A DNA stretch of 64,000 nt from Symbiotaphrina buchneri (Eukaryota; Ascomycota; Symbiotaphrinales; Symbiotaphrinaceae): the NCBI GenBank assembly GCA_001599915.1, contig BCIG01000012.1:1-64000 (forward strand). The letters are read 5' to 3'. Shown in pieces: positions 54,140 to 64,000 of this stretch (the first letter of the stretch is position 1; each line of letters starts with the position of its first letter). Both the position numbers and the translations under genes were made by a program. The notes beneath the pieces were generated by a model. That model did not search any database, had not been told where the DNA came from, and was given only the letters and a program-made list of their open reading frames with translations.

Positions 54140-55156
54140 GATTTTGATGCTTGGTTATGCTTTTCTTTGAGGTGAATTATTTGAGTTATTGAAACTTTCT
54201 TGAAGATTGTATACACAGGTTCTGCAGATGGTGATGACGCAGGCTTTAAATTACGGCATGGAGACCCGCACATGTCAAACAAACTACAAATCTGGGGACC
54301 GAGGACCCTGGTAGGCTGCTCCTCTCGTTCCATGACTGAATATGTGCTCTACCATGGTCCAGACACGTCGCAAGCAGTAAGTGTGAGAGAAAGTGGAAGG
54401 CTGCGTGGTGTGACTTTCGTCGGCCGACTCCACAACTAAGGTAGTTCGCTTGGCGTAATGGCTGACATGTGAGATATGCATGTGATGGCGCCGGTACCGA
54501 GATCCAGGGTCCAGTCGCTTCTTTTGTTTTCACGTGATCCTTCTATCAGGACTTTCAAGCAAACAGCTGTCTCCATCTATTGTAAGTCGAAGAAGAGACA
54601 CCGTGAGTCGAATATTCTACCATGGATCAGATCGAGTCTTTTCTGTGGTCATAAAAGGCATGGAGGATGGCAATGTGCCTTGGGCTGGGGAGCAATTGTA
54701 CAATGCCAAAGCGGAACCTCATAGCCAGAGAAAATTGTTGACATAATTCACACCGCAGATTGAGTCGACGAATTTAACAGCAACAGCATCACAAAATACC
54801 TAGCTAGGTGGTCCTTATTTTCTCCTGCAACCAGAAACCGTCATCACCTCAATCATCAAGGTGAAGAGACCCTTATCGGCATCCGGAATATCCCCCCTTC
54901 CGCTCCGGACGTGCCGCAGTGCAGCGTTTATCAGACGCAAATCGCGCTAAGGAAAAGAGCCTTGCGCACGGGCAAAACTCGAGTTCTTCCGAGATTCCAG
55001 AACACCACTCTTCACCGTACCGGAAAACTTCCACCGCGCCTCACCATCACACGCTGTTCTCACCTGGGAGCACGCAGCGCTCGACACTCTCATTGCTCCT
55101 AAGCTTGCAGCCAGGAGAAACATTAGCAACTGCTACCTCAGCACCCATAACGCAAG
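54140..55156. other. intergenic, divergent promoters
   Basis: About 1 kb between the divergent oleate hydratase and zinc-finger genes. Short frames only; C/A-rich leader-like sequence near 54900-55150 precedes the zinc-finger start. Confidence 0.5.
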
Positions 55157-55687
55157 ATGCCCATCACGAAAGATCGCGTACGCCCTCCTGCTTTCTCGCT
55201 CACCGCTCAATCCCTCCCTCCCCATTGGGCAATACCCAAGCTAACACGATCTGCTCCTCGACAGCGCAAGCGCGAACAAGCCAAAGGCGACGCCGACGGC
55301 ACACGCACGCCCAAGAAAGCCAATGGCAACCCCGTCAAGGCACCCAAGCCCACCAGCATCGTACGCACTCCTCCCTGCCCCCCTTGTCCCCTATCTCCCT
55401 TCCCCCCTATCTACCTTCCCCCGCCCTGGCCCTGCCTTTCCCCCGCCCTGGCCATCCCCTTTCCCCTCCTTTCTCTGTCTCTCTTCCCACAACCCGGCGA
55501 ACAACCCCTTGAATACTTTACCACAGAACTGACGTTGGCGATTGGGCCGTGATAGTGCGCCAACTGTCGCAAAGAGATCGTCAACACGAACCTGAAACAG
55601 CTCGAGGTGCACGCCGAGACGCACGACGCCAAGCTCTGGCCCAAGGAGCGCTGCTGGCCGAATGATTTCCCGTCTTCCGGCGCGTAG
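55157..55687 (+). CDS. small C2H2 zinc-finger protein, ZNF706/4F5-like, three exons
   Basis: Exons 55157-55177 (21 nt, MPITKDR), 55265-55360 and 55556-55687 give only 82 residues. The middle exon is basic, RKREQAKGDADGTRTPKKAN, matching the 4F5/SERF-like N-terminus of this family. The last exon carries one finger: CANCRKEIVNTNLKQLEVHA with His pair HAETH, then AKLWPKERCWP. Introns start gtacgc, and the first has a gctaac branch point. The family is small, conserved and nuclear or cytosolic; human ZNF706 is a relative, with roles in translation or transcription repression. Phases are all zero, so each intron could be retained without shifting frame unless a stop intervenes. Confidence 0.85.
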
Positions 55688-56836
55688 GCAGTGACGACTC
55701 GTTGGAAGGTTCTGGAGGGGTGTTGTGTGCGTGCGGGGGTGCTTGCGGGCGGGGGTGCTTGCCTTGGGTTGAGATAGTGAGATGGACACCAGTCCTGCTG
55801 GATAGAAAGGGGTCATGGTTTGCTGCAGGGTGGCCGGAGCTGCAGAGGGAGGGCGTTTAGTGGGCATAGGGCCCTAGTCCAGTGGCATACGGACGGAATG
55901 ATGCATGAGCATGAGCATGGGCATGGGCATGGGCATGAGCATGAGCATGAGATTGCGGTGGCTCCTGTGGCTTGCTAGCCGGAGAGAAGTGGTGGAAGTC
56001 CCTACGGCGAAGGGATAAGGAGTTTACGGCGTACTTGGATTTCCGAACATGCTTGCATATTGCATACAGCCCCCGTGCGGCAGCGTTCGTCTTTTCTTTG
56101 ACAGAGCTCTAGACATTATTGTTGAAATGGATCAATACCCTTGAACCTCGATGCTTTGTTGGAAGTGATCTACGCCGAGTACCGTCGTCACATTCGCGCT
56201 TTCTTTCGAGGCTAGCCAGCCTCGCAAGCCTTCTCAGCTCCGGCCCGGCCTTAGTCTCCAAAAGCCAATAGTTGAAACAACATGCAAGAAAAATCAGCAC
56301 AAAGAGGGAGCGGAGGGAAGATGCCGGAAATGGCCCGAGACTAGCAGGGCAAGCAAAAGTGAGGCAGGGACGGGCAGATGACACACGAAGCTTATCACTC
56401 CCCCGTCCCGCCGCAGCAGGTAGAGCTACACGAAAAAACACAGATCCATAGACCGGAGATCAGAACTGTACATATACAGTTCAGTTAAAGTCTCTTCTTT
56501 CATTTGCATTGCAAAGGGTTATTTCCCAGATTGAACAGCAGAGATACATGCATGCGCACAGGGAGGAGATGCATATAAGTACCTAGCCAACAGGGATATG
56601 CAATCAACGCCCGGCCAGCTATAGGAACGCCGTTAACCCCGCGATGGTGTGCATCTGATGAAAGAAACAAATATGCTGATGAGAAGAGAGGATCCGGGCA
56701 CCCTCGGGACGATGCTTGCAAACACAGAAAGAACCCTATAACATCCCTTCCATCTCTACCTCCGCTCGGCCCCATCCCCAGCCCGACCCCTCCACACCTC
56801 CCTCCCTTCTCCTCCACCACACCCCTCCAACCCAGC
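55688..56836. other. intergenic between convergent genes, with hexamer repeat
   Basis: About 1.15 kb between the zinc-finger stop and the SLC35F6-like stop. It contains the GCATGA/GCATGG hexamer array described separately. A minus-strand frame at 56109-56441 lacks family features. Confidence 0.5.
55903..55951 (+). repeat. hexanucleotide minisatellite (GCATGR)n
   Basis: About eight head-to-tail copies of GCATGA or GCATGG. The A and G variants alternate in blocks (A A G G G A A A), showing recent slippage. It lies in non-coding DNA. Confidence 0.85.
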
Positions 56837-58329
56837 CTAAACATGCTCAATCGGCTCCTCAGGCAACAACTCCTCCAGCCCACCCCTGCCCTGTCCCCCG
56901 GCCTTCTTCTCCGGCGGAGGCACACACGCCCTCAACGGCGGGGCAACAATATCATTAAACAGGAACGTGCCATAGACCAGCAACACGAACCCAACGACTT
57001 GCAACCACTTGAAGCTCTCCCAGCCCAGGCCCAGCGAGACGAGCCAGATGAACAGCGTGCGGCACGTGTCGATGGTAGAGCGCGCCGTGGCGGATACCGA
57101 GCGTGTCACTGAGAGGCCGAAGAAGTTGAAGCCCCTGGTTGGTCGCACGGGTGGGTTAGTTGGAAGCTCAGGCAGGAGGGAGGGAGAAGGTTTGGAGGGG
57201 TGGGGGCTTACCCGATGCTGATCATGATGAGCACGCTGGACACGGCAATGGCGCGGTAATGCGTTAGTTCTCTCCATCCCTCGCTGGCATCGAAGTAGCC
57301 ATAACGGCCGCTCTCGGTTCTTCCGACCGCGAAGTACATGATGATCATGCCTAGCACCGTCACCAGAAACCCGAATATACCCTCCCAGCCCACGACTTTC
57401 AGCGGCTCCAGCGCGTAATTCTCCAGGATCCATTCTTCCAGCACGAACTGCGTGGCCGTGAAGATCTGCGCGCCCGCAATCAGCAGCACCCCGATGATCG
57501 TCTTGAGCGCGTCCGTGGTGGCAGGGTGCTCGACGACCGTGCGGAACATCAAGCCCGTCACATCATGCAAGCTCTGCTCGTCCGGTGATGGCGCCGATTT
57601 GCGGTTCCATATCGCGCCCGCCAGGCCCACGATCCCGACTCCCAGCACGACGACCACAAGCGCGAACCACTGGTACAGCCAGACCCTGCGCCCTAGGAAA
57701 ATCACGCTGAAGCAGCCCACGAACAGCACCAGCGCTCCACGCGTCATCTGGTATATACTTGCCGCCACGAAGAGCAAGCCGACATTCATCAACGTGGTCC
57801 CGGCAATATCGCAGCACGCTGGGAGAGCAAGCAGTATAACCCGCCATGACGTCAGCGGCCGCCGTTCGGGATGTGAGGGTACGAGAGGTTTGGCAACGGG
57901 GTTGGGGATGTCGGTGGAGGAACGGCGCGAGAGGAGCGCTTCGTCTTCGGCTGCGGTGTCTTCGGCGCTGGCGGGCACGGGGGTGTAGGTGGGTTGTGGG
58001 AAGAAGCGGTAGTAGATGTATGAGCCAAAGACGACGAGCCAGCAGCCCATTTCACCGACGAACATTTGGGCCCTAGGATTGTCAGAGTTGGATCGTATGG
58101 AGAACCCGGGAAACATACGTTTGAATGACAGGCTGCTCGAACAGTCGCTGCCTCTTCGGGTCGGGATCATGACAGTTGCCCACACATTGCATATCCTGCT
58201 TTCTGTCAGAAACCATCCTGAACCTTTGGGACGGTAGAAACATACCTGATACTTCGAGAGCAGCGTATTACACACCCCAGTGACGAGCATCATTGTCACC
58301 AAGAACGGGATGAGCGCCCCGGCCGCCAT
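56837..58329 (-). CDS. SLC35F6-like nucleotide-sugar/DMT-family transporter, four exons
   Basis: Exons 58246-58329, 58119-58195, 57212-58072 and 56837-57134 give 439 residues. Helix 1 is IPFLVTMMLVTGVCNTLLSK, followed by the family block DMQCVGNC and FEQPVIQTAQMFVGEM. A long acidic loop (residues about 85-130) separates it from the DMT core: LPACCDIAGTTLMNVGLLFV, SIYQMTRGALVLFVG, FTATQFVLEEWILE and a final LQVVGFVLLVYGTFLFNDI. These match the SLC35F6/C2orf18 group of EamA-fold proteins found in lysosome, mitochondria or vacuole membranes. Substrate unsettled in the family. The C-terminus is hydrophilic (PPPEKKAGG). Intact. Confidence 0.88.
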
Positions 58330-59395
58330 GTTCGCTGTCTAAGGTACCCACTCCAAGAACGCCGATGGACATATCGTTATACACCGCAGGAAGGTAAGGC
58401 AGAGGCACAAATCGCCTGGCCTCAACACATGTTCGTATAATGCGGAAAGGAGCAGGAGTAGTTGCAGAAACCCAGTCGTTGTGGTCTCTTTGTGCTATTG
58501 GCCTCCGCTTCCGGACGCGGAGTTGACGTTGCGTCAGGTAGGGGTCCGGGCTGAGTAAGCCGCGGCTGTTACCCCACAAAGTCCGCACTGACCCAGTGAT
58601 CACAAATCGCGAACTGTGGACCAATCAACATCCGCTCTCGAGACTCATCAAATGGACAGATCATTTGGGATAAATCCTTATACACGTGCAATCAGAGCCC
58701 AAGGCAGACCCATCCGTATTGACATCGAATCCGGTGGTGAAGACAGATGGCATGGCATCTACATCAAAGCCCACTACAGCCTCTCTCCAAAGCAAGGATA
58801 ACACTGCACATCGGCTAGTTACGTTATAGCACTCTTCTTCTCCATTGAAGCCTCTCAATCTATCCGATCTATGCACACACCAAGCCCGTAACAGCCGATC
58901 CGCTGATCATGAACAGCCACCTGAGCTTTCCCAGCCCTCCTACGCTGTTCCTCTTCAATGCCCTCATGGCTCTCTTCTACCCATCCTTTCCTGTCATGCA
59001 TGGTATGCAACAGCAACAAGCCCGTCAATCACCGCCGCTTCTCACGCAGCTCCCCGACAATGCTCACATCCTCCAATTCAGCAGAAGAAGAAGAAGAGAT
59101 ATGCCAGCCAAAAGCTCTTGCCCAAGGTTTCCTTTCTGGTTCCCAATGCAAATGCAACGACAGCAAAGAGCAGCAGGCACAATAGTAGCATCAATCCAAA
59201 TCCAATAATACGCCGGAGACGCCGTCCTTGTACACTCGCAGTCTTCGCAGACAAAACAAAAGCGAAGAGCGAGGAACCATTCCATGTTTTTGTTGGCCAT
59301 ACCATGCATTCAAGCAACAATAGCACCAATGCCTTCGCCTCAGTCTTCAACGGAAGACAAATTCGAATTAACAAGTCGAGAAAGGGAGCGTAACC
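58330..59395. other. intergenic
   Basis: About 1.07 kb between two leftward genes. Frames on both strands at 58850-59390 overlap and are compositionally biased without recognisable motifs. The right part should be the 3' region of the Whi5-like gene. Confidence 0.45.
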
Positions 59396-60667
59396 TTAGC
59401 AACCTCTTCCCATCAATTCCAAGAGCCCGTTCGCTGCTCGTCCCTTGACTACACTGCTCGTAAGATCCACCTCTCGTTCCACCCTCTGAACATCCACATC
59501 TTCATCGTCTGGGATTCCATACCTCCGTCGGAGATAGAGTTCTCTCGCTGCTATAGCCTCATCACTATCGCCTTCCTCATCAAAGTTTGTGCGAAATCTG
59601 CTCAGTGGTGTTCGGTGCACAGCCTTCAGTGAAGTCAGCGCATTGGCCGGTGGTGAGCTCGGAGGCACGTCGCCGTGACTTGAGCTGGTCTCGTTGTCGA
59701 GAAGCGGAGATGGAAGAAGCGTGCGAGGAGCGGATGTAGGACCGGGATCGAGCGTCGACGTGGTGGGATGCGCGTGCGTACAGGATGAGTTTATAGCGGA
59801 TCTCGGTGATACCTGCAGCTTGTCGAATGGGACAGAGGTCTGGCCAGTACGGACTTTGAACATGGCAATACGGAGGCGTAGGCGGAGTGTTTCAGCATGC
59901 TAAGTTCAGAAATGTCAGTGAATCTTCCCCTAATTTCAACGACGAGGCTCGTGACATACCGATAATGGCGGAGAAGCTGCATTTTGCTCCTCCTTCATCG
60001 AGTCGTCCTCGTCCCTCATTGTTGGAGTTGCTGATGTTTCAGCAAGGCACTCCGCACTGCTCGTGAGCCCGCCCGTATCCGTTGTTTGCGAGTAGTTGAT
60101 CAAGCTCGCGAAGCTCCGCTGTGATTCGGCAATTGGGTGGCCGGCGTCAAGGTTGTGGCTTTGGCTTGATAGGTCACTTGGTATGCTGATATCCGACTGT
60201 GCCTCCTAAGCAAGGTCGGATGTCAGCCAGGTCATCATAGCATGGTCATCAGCGGAAGGACACACCTCAAGGTCAATTACGATGGCAGGGCCACGGCTCT
60301 CTTGACCGTCGAGCTCGTCGACATCCATGCCCTGCTCTCCAAGCTCTTCTATCTCATCCCCATCATCGCTGATATTCTCAACATCCGCTTTAACCTTCTT
60401 CTCTTCAACCACATCCCCCAAGCACACCTCAGCATCCACGGCCTCAAAGGGTCTCTTGACGCCCTTCAGCTCCTTCCCTGTCTCAACTGCATCATGCAAC
60501 TGCGTTATCCACTCTTGCCTCTGTTCTTCCTGAAGCGTCGCCTTCTCAGCTTTCAGGTCCAGTGTCCGAATCTTTTTCGGTGTGCCCGTGGGCGTGGTCG
60601 TGTTAACCGGCAGCGCACCGAGGGGCAGGCGTTGCGCGTGTGGTTTGGTCGGTGTGAGGATAGCCAT
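59396..60667 (-). CDS. Whi5/Nrm1-family G1/S transcriptional repressor, three exons
   Basis: Exons 60266-60667, 59960-60205 and 59396-59899, all phase 0; 383 residues. Mostly disordered. The N-terminus (MAILTPTKPHAQRLPLGALP and following) has TP sites and a VKRPFEAVD element. An acidic stretch, SDDGDEIEELGEQGMDVDEL, follows. Near the start of the last exon lies HAETLRLRLRIAMFKVRTGQ, continuing TSVPF, which closely fits the GTB motif through which Whi5 and Nrm1 bind SBF/MBF. Several SP/TP sites after it would be CDK targets. The protein should repress G1/S genes until phosphorylated. Fungi of this class usually carry one such gene, so Whi5 versus Nrm1 cannot be decided from sequence. Confidence 0.78.
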
Positions 60668-61282
60668 GGTGTTGGTGCTCTTGGATAGTCAACAGTATAT
60701 TTTGCCCTTCTCCAAGAATTGCTCCTGCAGCGAGCGTGGCCGATTGGCGTGTGGTGGAACGGAGGTGTGTATGCTTTAGTCGTTGCGGGCCACGGTAAAC
60801 AAGCACCCCCTCTGCAATGCGGCGGCGACGTCAAGAACGGGAGCAGAGCTTCAAAACCTCTCTGGCAGACGACCAAAGAACAAACACGGCGTCTGTGAGA
60901 TCCTCAAGCCGGTAAAGACAGGTCGTGGCAATGGAGATGTGTTCACGTCTCTATGCACGCGTGGGCGAGCTGTCCGCCACGCACCAAACAGTATCTATCT
61001 CCCGCTCTGCTTCTCCGCAGACAAACAAAGTACTCAAGCAGGCAATTGACGCCAAAGTCTAATGAATACTTGAATAAATAAATCAATTGTACCTGCAGGG
61101 CGCGACGGAATAGAGACGTGTATGTCGAGTGAGGAGAGAGAGGAGGAGGGTAGACTCAGACCAGAGCTATGAATGTACGGTATGCGTGTCTGCGTGCTAT
61201 GTATCGCTGTAGCGTACCTCACTCCAGTAAGGTAAAGCAGCTTGTTAGGTACTCGTACACAACCCGTCGCGTGCACGCTTCG

Positions 61283-61302
61283 GTCTCGTCTCGTCTCGTC
61301 TC
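61283..61302 (+). repeat. TCTCG pentanucleotide repeat
   Basis: Four tandem copies of TCTCG (last imperfect), in non-coding DNA upstream of the Whi5-like gene. Confidence 0.75.
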
Positions 61303-61999
61303 CAGAAATGATGCAGCACGTCCGCCCACGCACTCACGCATCGGCTACGGGGCTTTAGCGCATCTGCGCATCGCGACCACAACTCTGGTAGCGCGAACTG
61401 GCTGAACCCCTGAGCCCAGCTCGCCCAGCCATAAACAGGGGGTTGCCGACCCTGAACCAAACTGCAGTCCAGGAAAATGTGCGAAACGACGCGCGGGTCT
61501 ATCCGCACCACCCTTTTTATCCCCTAACCCCGGAAAAATTCAGGGCTCGCAAACAGGGCAAACATCCCTTCTTCTATTCCGCCGCACACGCGTTGTTTTG
61601 TTCCATTCCATTGACATAATCCTCTTCCCCACATTGAACTGGTGCATTGCATCCTGCTATAGAGGGGTGCCGACCTCGAAAGTAACCAACAGCTTGCTTC
61701 ACCAAACTTGTGGTCAATTCCCTGGGATCTTCTACAGCTGCTGTTAGAAAGGGCATTAATCGGATCATCGGCACATGGATGGGCGATTTAATAACAGTCA
61801 CAAATTACACGAACACATCGCATCACATCCATCTACATACCTCCAGACCAAATTTCAGCTTCAAAATCACATCTTATCATTTCCGCACCTCTCTAAACCT
61901 GGAAGAAATCATATCAAAAATCATGGCGACATCATTCAGGCTCATATGATAAAAGACAGTCGCTTTTACCCCCTCAAAAATAAAATGATTCATATCCTA

Positions 62000-62021
62000 A
62001 ATCCCATCCCATCCCATCCCA
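62000..62021 (+). repeat. ATCCC pentanucleotide repeat
   Basis: Four tandem copies of ATCCC in non-coding DNA about 330 bases downstream of the Med15-like stop. Confidence 0.75.
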
Positions 62022-62348
62022 ACCAACCTCTAGATCCCAGCGCAGCAAGATCCACTCCATCAGAATGCACGGGTATTGACTTCAATAAAACAAAAAAAGA
62101 AAAAAAAGAAGCACATTCTTCACCAAATGGACATGAAAACGTCTTCCCCACCATCTTTGACCCCGCTGCGCCTTCTTGACCCCTTGACACCGAGAAAAAT
62201 CCAAAACTTCAAGATATCAAAATTCGACCGTCGCCTTTTTGCTTGCAGATATCCAGTCGGCGTTCTGGAGGCTTCATCATGACTGTGATTCGCTGCTTGA
62301 GCCCTCTTCAACAAGCGCTGTCGTCATATTGACCCTGTGTACGCGATA

Positions 62349-64000
62349 TCACGAACCCCAGTCCTGGAATAGCGACCCATCCCATCCCTCACTTGCTCCA
62401 CCGAATCCATCCAACTCGCTGTTCGATCCAAAGGCTTCATCCCAGCTCATATCGAAAATATCCTTGGCAGGCACGTCTCCCAAGAACAGATCCCCGTCGG
62501 CATCTGCATCCGCTAGAGTGTCCATCTTTTCCGATGGCTTGACGGCGCCCGAGTCAACATTACCAGCGGCTCCGGGTCCCACCACATGAAATGGCTGAGT
62601 TCCCAAGTCTAGCGTGCGTAGTCCCCAATCCGGGATATCCATGTACCAGTCTGGGTCGAAGTCCGCCGCGATTGTGATGCGCAATGCATCATTTTCCGCG
62701 ATGTCCGAAGCCCTGGATGGAGAGGAGTTCACGTCATCCTTTGTTGATGGCGGCGTTAGCGACGGTGCCTGTGATTGCGGTTGCATCTTCTTAAAGGATC
62801 CAATATTCTTAAAATCATCCAGGCCCTTGAAACACTGGACTAGATCTTCAGGAGCAATGCTTGACTCCGCCCAGAGGTTCGGAGGTGTTGGAAGTTGCAC
62901 CGTGGGCTTTGCATTGTCTTCCGTCTTCACTTGACCTTGCGCCGTAGTCGCTGCTTGAGGCGTCCTTGAAGCATCGGCGTTGGCTTTGTTAGGGGTACCG
63001 GCTTCTTGTTTGATATCTGTTGGTACAGCCAGGTTCTTTCCAGCTGCCGCTTTAGCCAGCGCACCCTTGTTGGCAGCATTTGCATCTTCTTTGGGCGCTT
63101 TGGGCGTGCCATCCTTGTTCAGACCAAGGCCCTCTGCCATCGCCTCCAAGGCATACTTCAAAGGATCCTCCACATCACCCTCTTTGATCTCATGTGCTTC
63201 CGCGGTATGTTCAGCCAATGTAACATGAGCATTCGCACCTTCCGCCCTAAAGCCACATCCATCAACGGGACATTGCATGATTTCAATTGACTGCTTGATG
63301 GTCTCATGCTCTTTCTTGGCTTCTGGCAGAACAGCCTTTCCGACCTGCGGCGATGCGTCGATCTGCACAGGGGTAGAAGCCGTGCTTCCTGGCTGGTTAC
63401 CTCTCCTCCTCTTGTTAGGCGGAAATTTCAGTTTGTCAGGGGTCAAATCCGTAGGACCATAGAACTGCGGGACACCCTGCGGAGATGAGGCGCCAAGTGG
63501 GAAGGGGGGTTGAGACGTGGTAGGAGCAGGTGGAACCTTGTAGTTCTGCTTTTGCGAGGATTGCTGTCTCTGCATGTTGAGAGCAGCTTGCTGTTGCTTG
63601 AGATTGGCGGCACTCAGCTGATGGCCTGGGCCATCGATCGGTAATTGTTGCTGAGACTGTTGAGGAGGTTGCTGTTGGGCCACCTGTTGTTGACGACTCT
63701 TCTGCTGCTGCATTACCTTTTGCATGACAAAGTTGAAGCACTTCTTCAGCCTGCCCAAACAAGTATCCAACTCCTCCGGAGATATCGTGAACGCATCCAC
63801 AGGATTTATTTGCTTGTCCTTGAACTGCTGCTCCAAAAGTAAGCGGCAGCGGATGAGTTCCTTTGTAGTATTCTCTTCGCTGAACATCATAAATACCGGC
63901 ATTGACTGTTCAGACCTCCTCAACATGTCATGAGATTCCGCAAGTTTCTGGACCATTTCCTGTCGGGCTTCTGGCGTCATCTTGACAGGAGCGCGTCTCG
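62349..64000 (-). CDS. Med15/Gal11-like glutamine-rich mediator or activator subunit, 5' end beyond window
   Basis: Open from the stop at 62349 to the window edge; at least 543 residues are visible and the start lies off the right end. The first visible part is helical (MTPEARQEMVQKLAESHDML and FTISPEELDTCLGRLKKCFN), then a Gln-rich stretch around residues 90-150. FPPNKRRRGNQP looks like a nuclear localisation signal. A CPVDGCGFRAEG segment with downstream His residues may be a single degenerate zinc finger. The C-terminus is acidic with aromatic residues (DFDPDWYMDIPDWGL; DMSWDEAFGSN; EGWDGSLFQDWG), typical of activation domains. The layout fits fungal Med15/Gal11-type proteins, but the KIX domain that would confirm this should be beyond the window. 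Confidence 0.62.
   Translation of the reverse strand, partial: RRAPVKMTPEARQEMVQKLAESHDMLRRSEQSMPVFMMFSEENTTKELIRCRLLLEQQFKDKQINPVDAFTISPEELDTCLGRLKKCFNFVMQKVMQQQKSRQQQVAQQQPPQQSQQQLPIDGPGHQLSAANLKQQQAALNMQRQQSSQKQNYKVPPAPTTSQPPFPLGASSPQGVPQFYGPTDLTPDKLKFPPNKRRRGNQPGSTASTPVQIDASPQVGKAVLPEAKKEHETIKQSIEIMQCPVDGCGFRAEGANAHVTLAEHTAEAHEIKEGDVEDPLKYALEAMAEGLGLNKDGTPKAPKEDANAANKGALAKAAAGKNLAVPTDIKQEAGTPNKANADASRTPQAATTAQGQVKTEDNAKPTVQLPTPPNLWAESSIAPEDLVQCFKGLDDFKNIGSFKKMQPQSQAPSLTPPSTKDDVNSSPSRASDIAENDALRITIAADFDPDWYMDIPDWGLRTLDLGTQPFHVVGPGAAGNVDSGAVKPSEKMDTLADADADGDLFLGDVPAKDIFDMSWDEAFGSNSELDGFGGASEGWDGSLFQDWGS

Larger units (their letters stand above)
60668..62348. other. intergenic
   Basis: About 1.7 kb between the Whi5-like start and the stop of the Med15-like gene, both leftward. 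It contains pentamer runs TCTCG near 61283-61301 and ATCCC near 62000-62020. Short frames are present but unconvincing. Confidence 0.45.

Noticed and set aside
61775-62190. Frames between the Whi5-like and Med15-like genes
   Set aside because: A-rich low-complexity sequence with no family features.
1-64000. Transposons, LTR elements, CRISPR arrays, rRNA or tRNA genes
   Set aside because: No reverse transcriptase, transposase, long direct or inverted repeats, or convincing tRNA cloverleaf was found by reading; a tRNA scan could not be run.

Overview
The window looks like nuclear DNA from a filamentous ascomycete, most likely Eurotiales (Aspergillus or Penicillium type). The reasons are many short spliceosomal introns (about 44-108 nt) with GTRNGT-like donors and CTAAC-like branch points, the families present (SIT siderophore transporter, NCS1 permease, AatB-like acyltransferase, DUF4188, DUF7029-like secreted protein, HeLo protein, the NHWDS-type F-box family), and GATA-type promoter motifs. 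No retroelement, DNA transposon, rRNA or CRISPR array was recognised. I assigned about 30 protein genes; splice sites were chosen by eye and accepted only when phases and lengths agreed.

Layout. 0.2-8 kb: an orphan membrane protein, an SDR, an AhpD/CMD-like protein, an AIM6-family phosphodiesterase and a PhyH dioxygenase. 8.6-15.8 kb: four genes in a row on the + strand, a sugar-type MFS transporter, a 2OG-Fe(II) oxygenase, an NCS1 nucleobase permease and an adenine/adenosine-deaminase-like enzyme. GATA motifs are dense in their promoters, so this looks like a nitrogen-controlled uptake and breakdown group for a nucleobase-like compound. A convergent SDR follows.

17.3-23.3 kb: the most unusual block. 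A HeLo (HET-S/MLKL-like) domain fused to a kinase fold lacking catalytic motifs is divergent from a gene for an apparently active protein kinase with ankyrin repeats. The domain layout recalls the animal RIPK-MLKL necroptosis pair. The kinase-ankyrin frame is interrupted once near 22.08 kb.

24-34.5 kb: a SIT siderophore transporter with GATA/SreA-like sites upstream, a TMEM205-like gene with an apparent one-base break, a large multi-exon secreted protein, an AatB-like Ntn-hydrolase, and a low-complexity orphan. 34.5-38.6 kb: about 4 kb without a convincing gene, in front of a glutamine-rich SREBP-type bHLH factor. 41-50 kb: a low-complexity orphan, a DUF4188 protein, an MFS exporter and an F-box-family gene with an unusual GC-AG intron. 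50-59 kb: a BBE-type FAD oxidase, an oleate hydratase, a tiny ZNF706-like zinc-finger protein and an SLC35F6-like transporter. 59.4-64 kb: a Whi5/Nrm1-type G1/S repressor and the 3' part of a Med15-like glutamine-rich mediator or activator protein running off the window.
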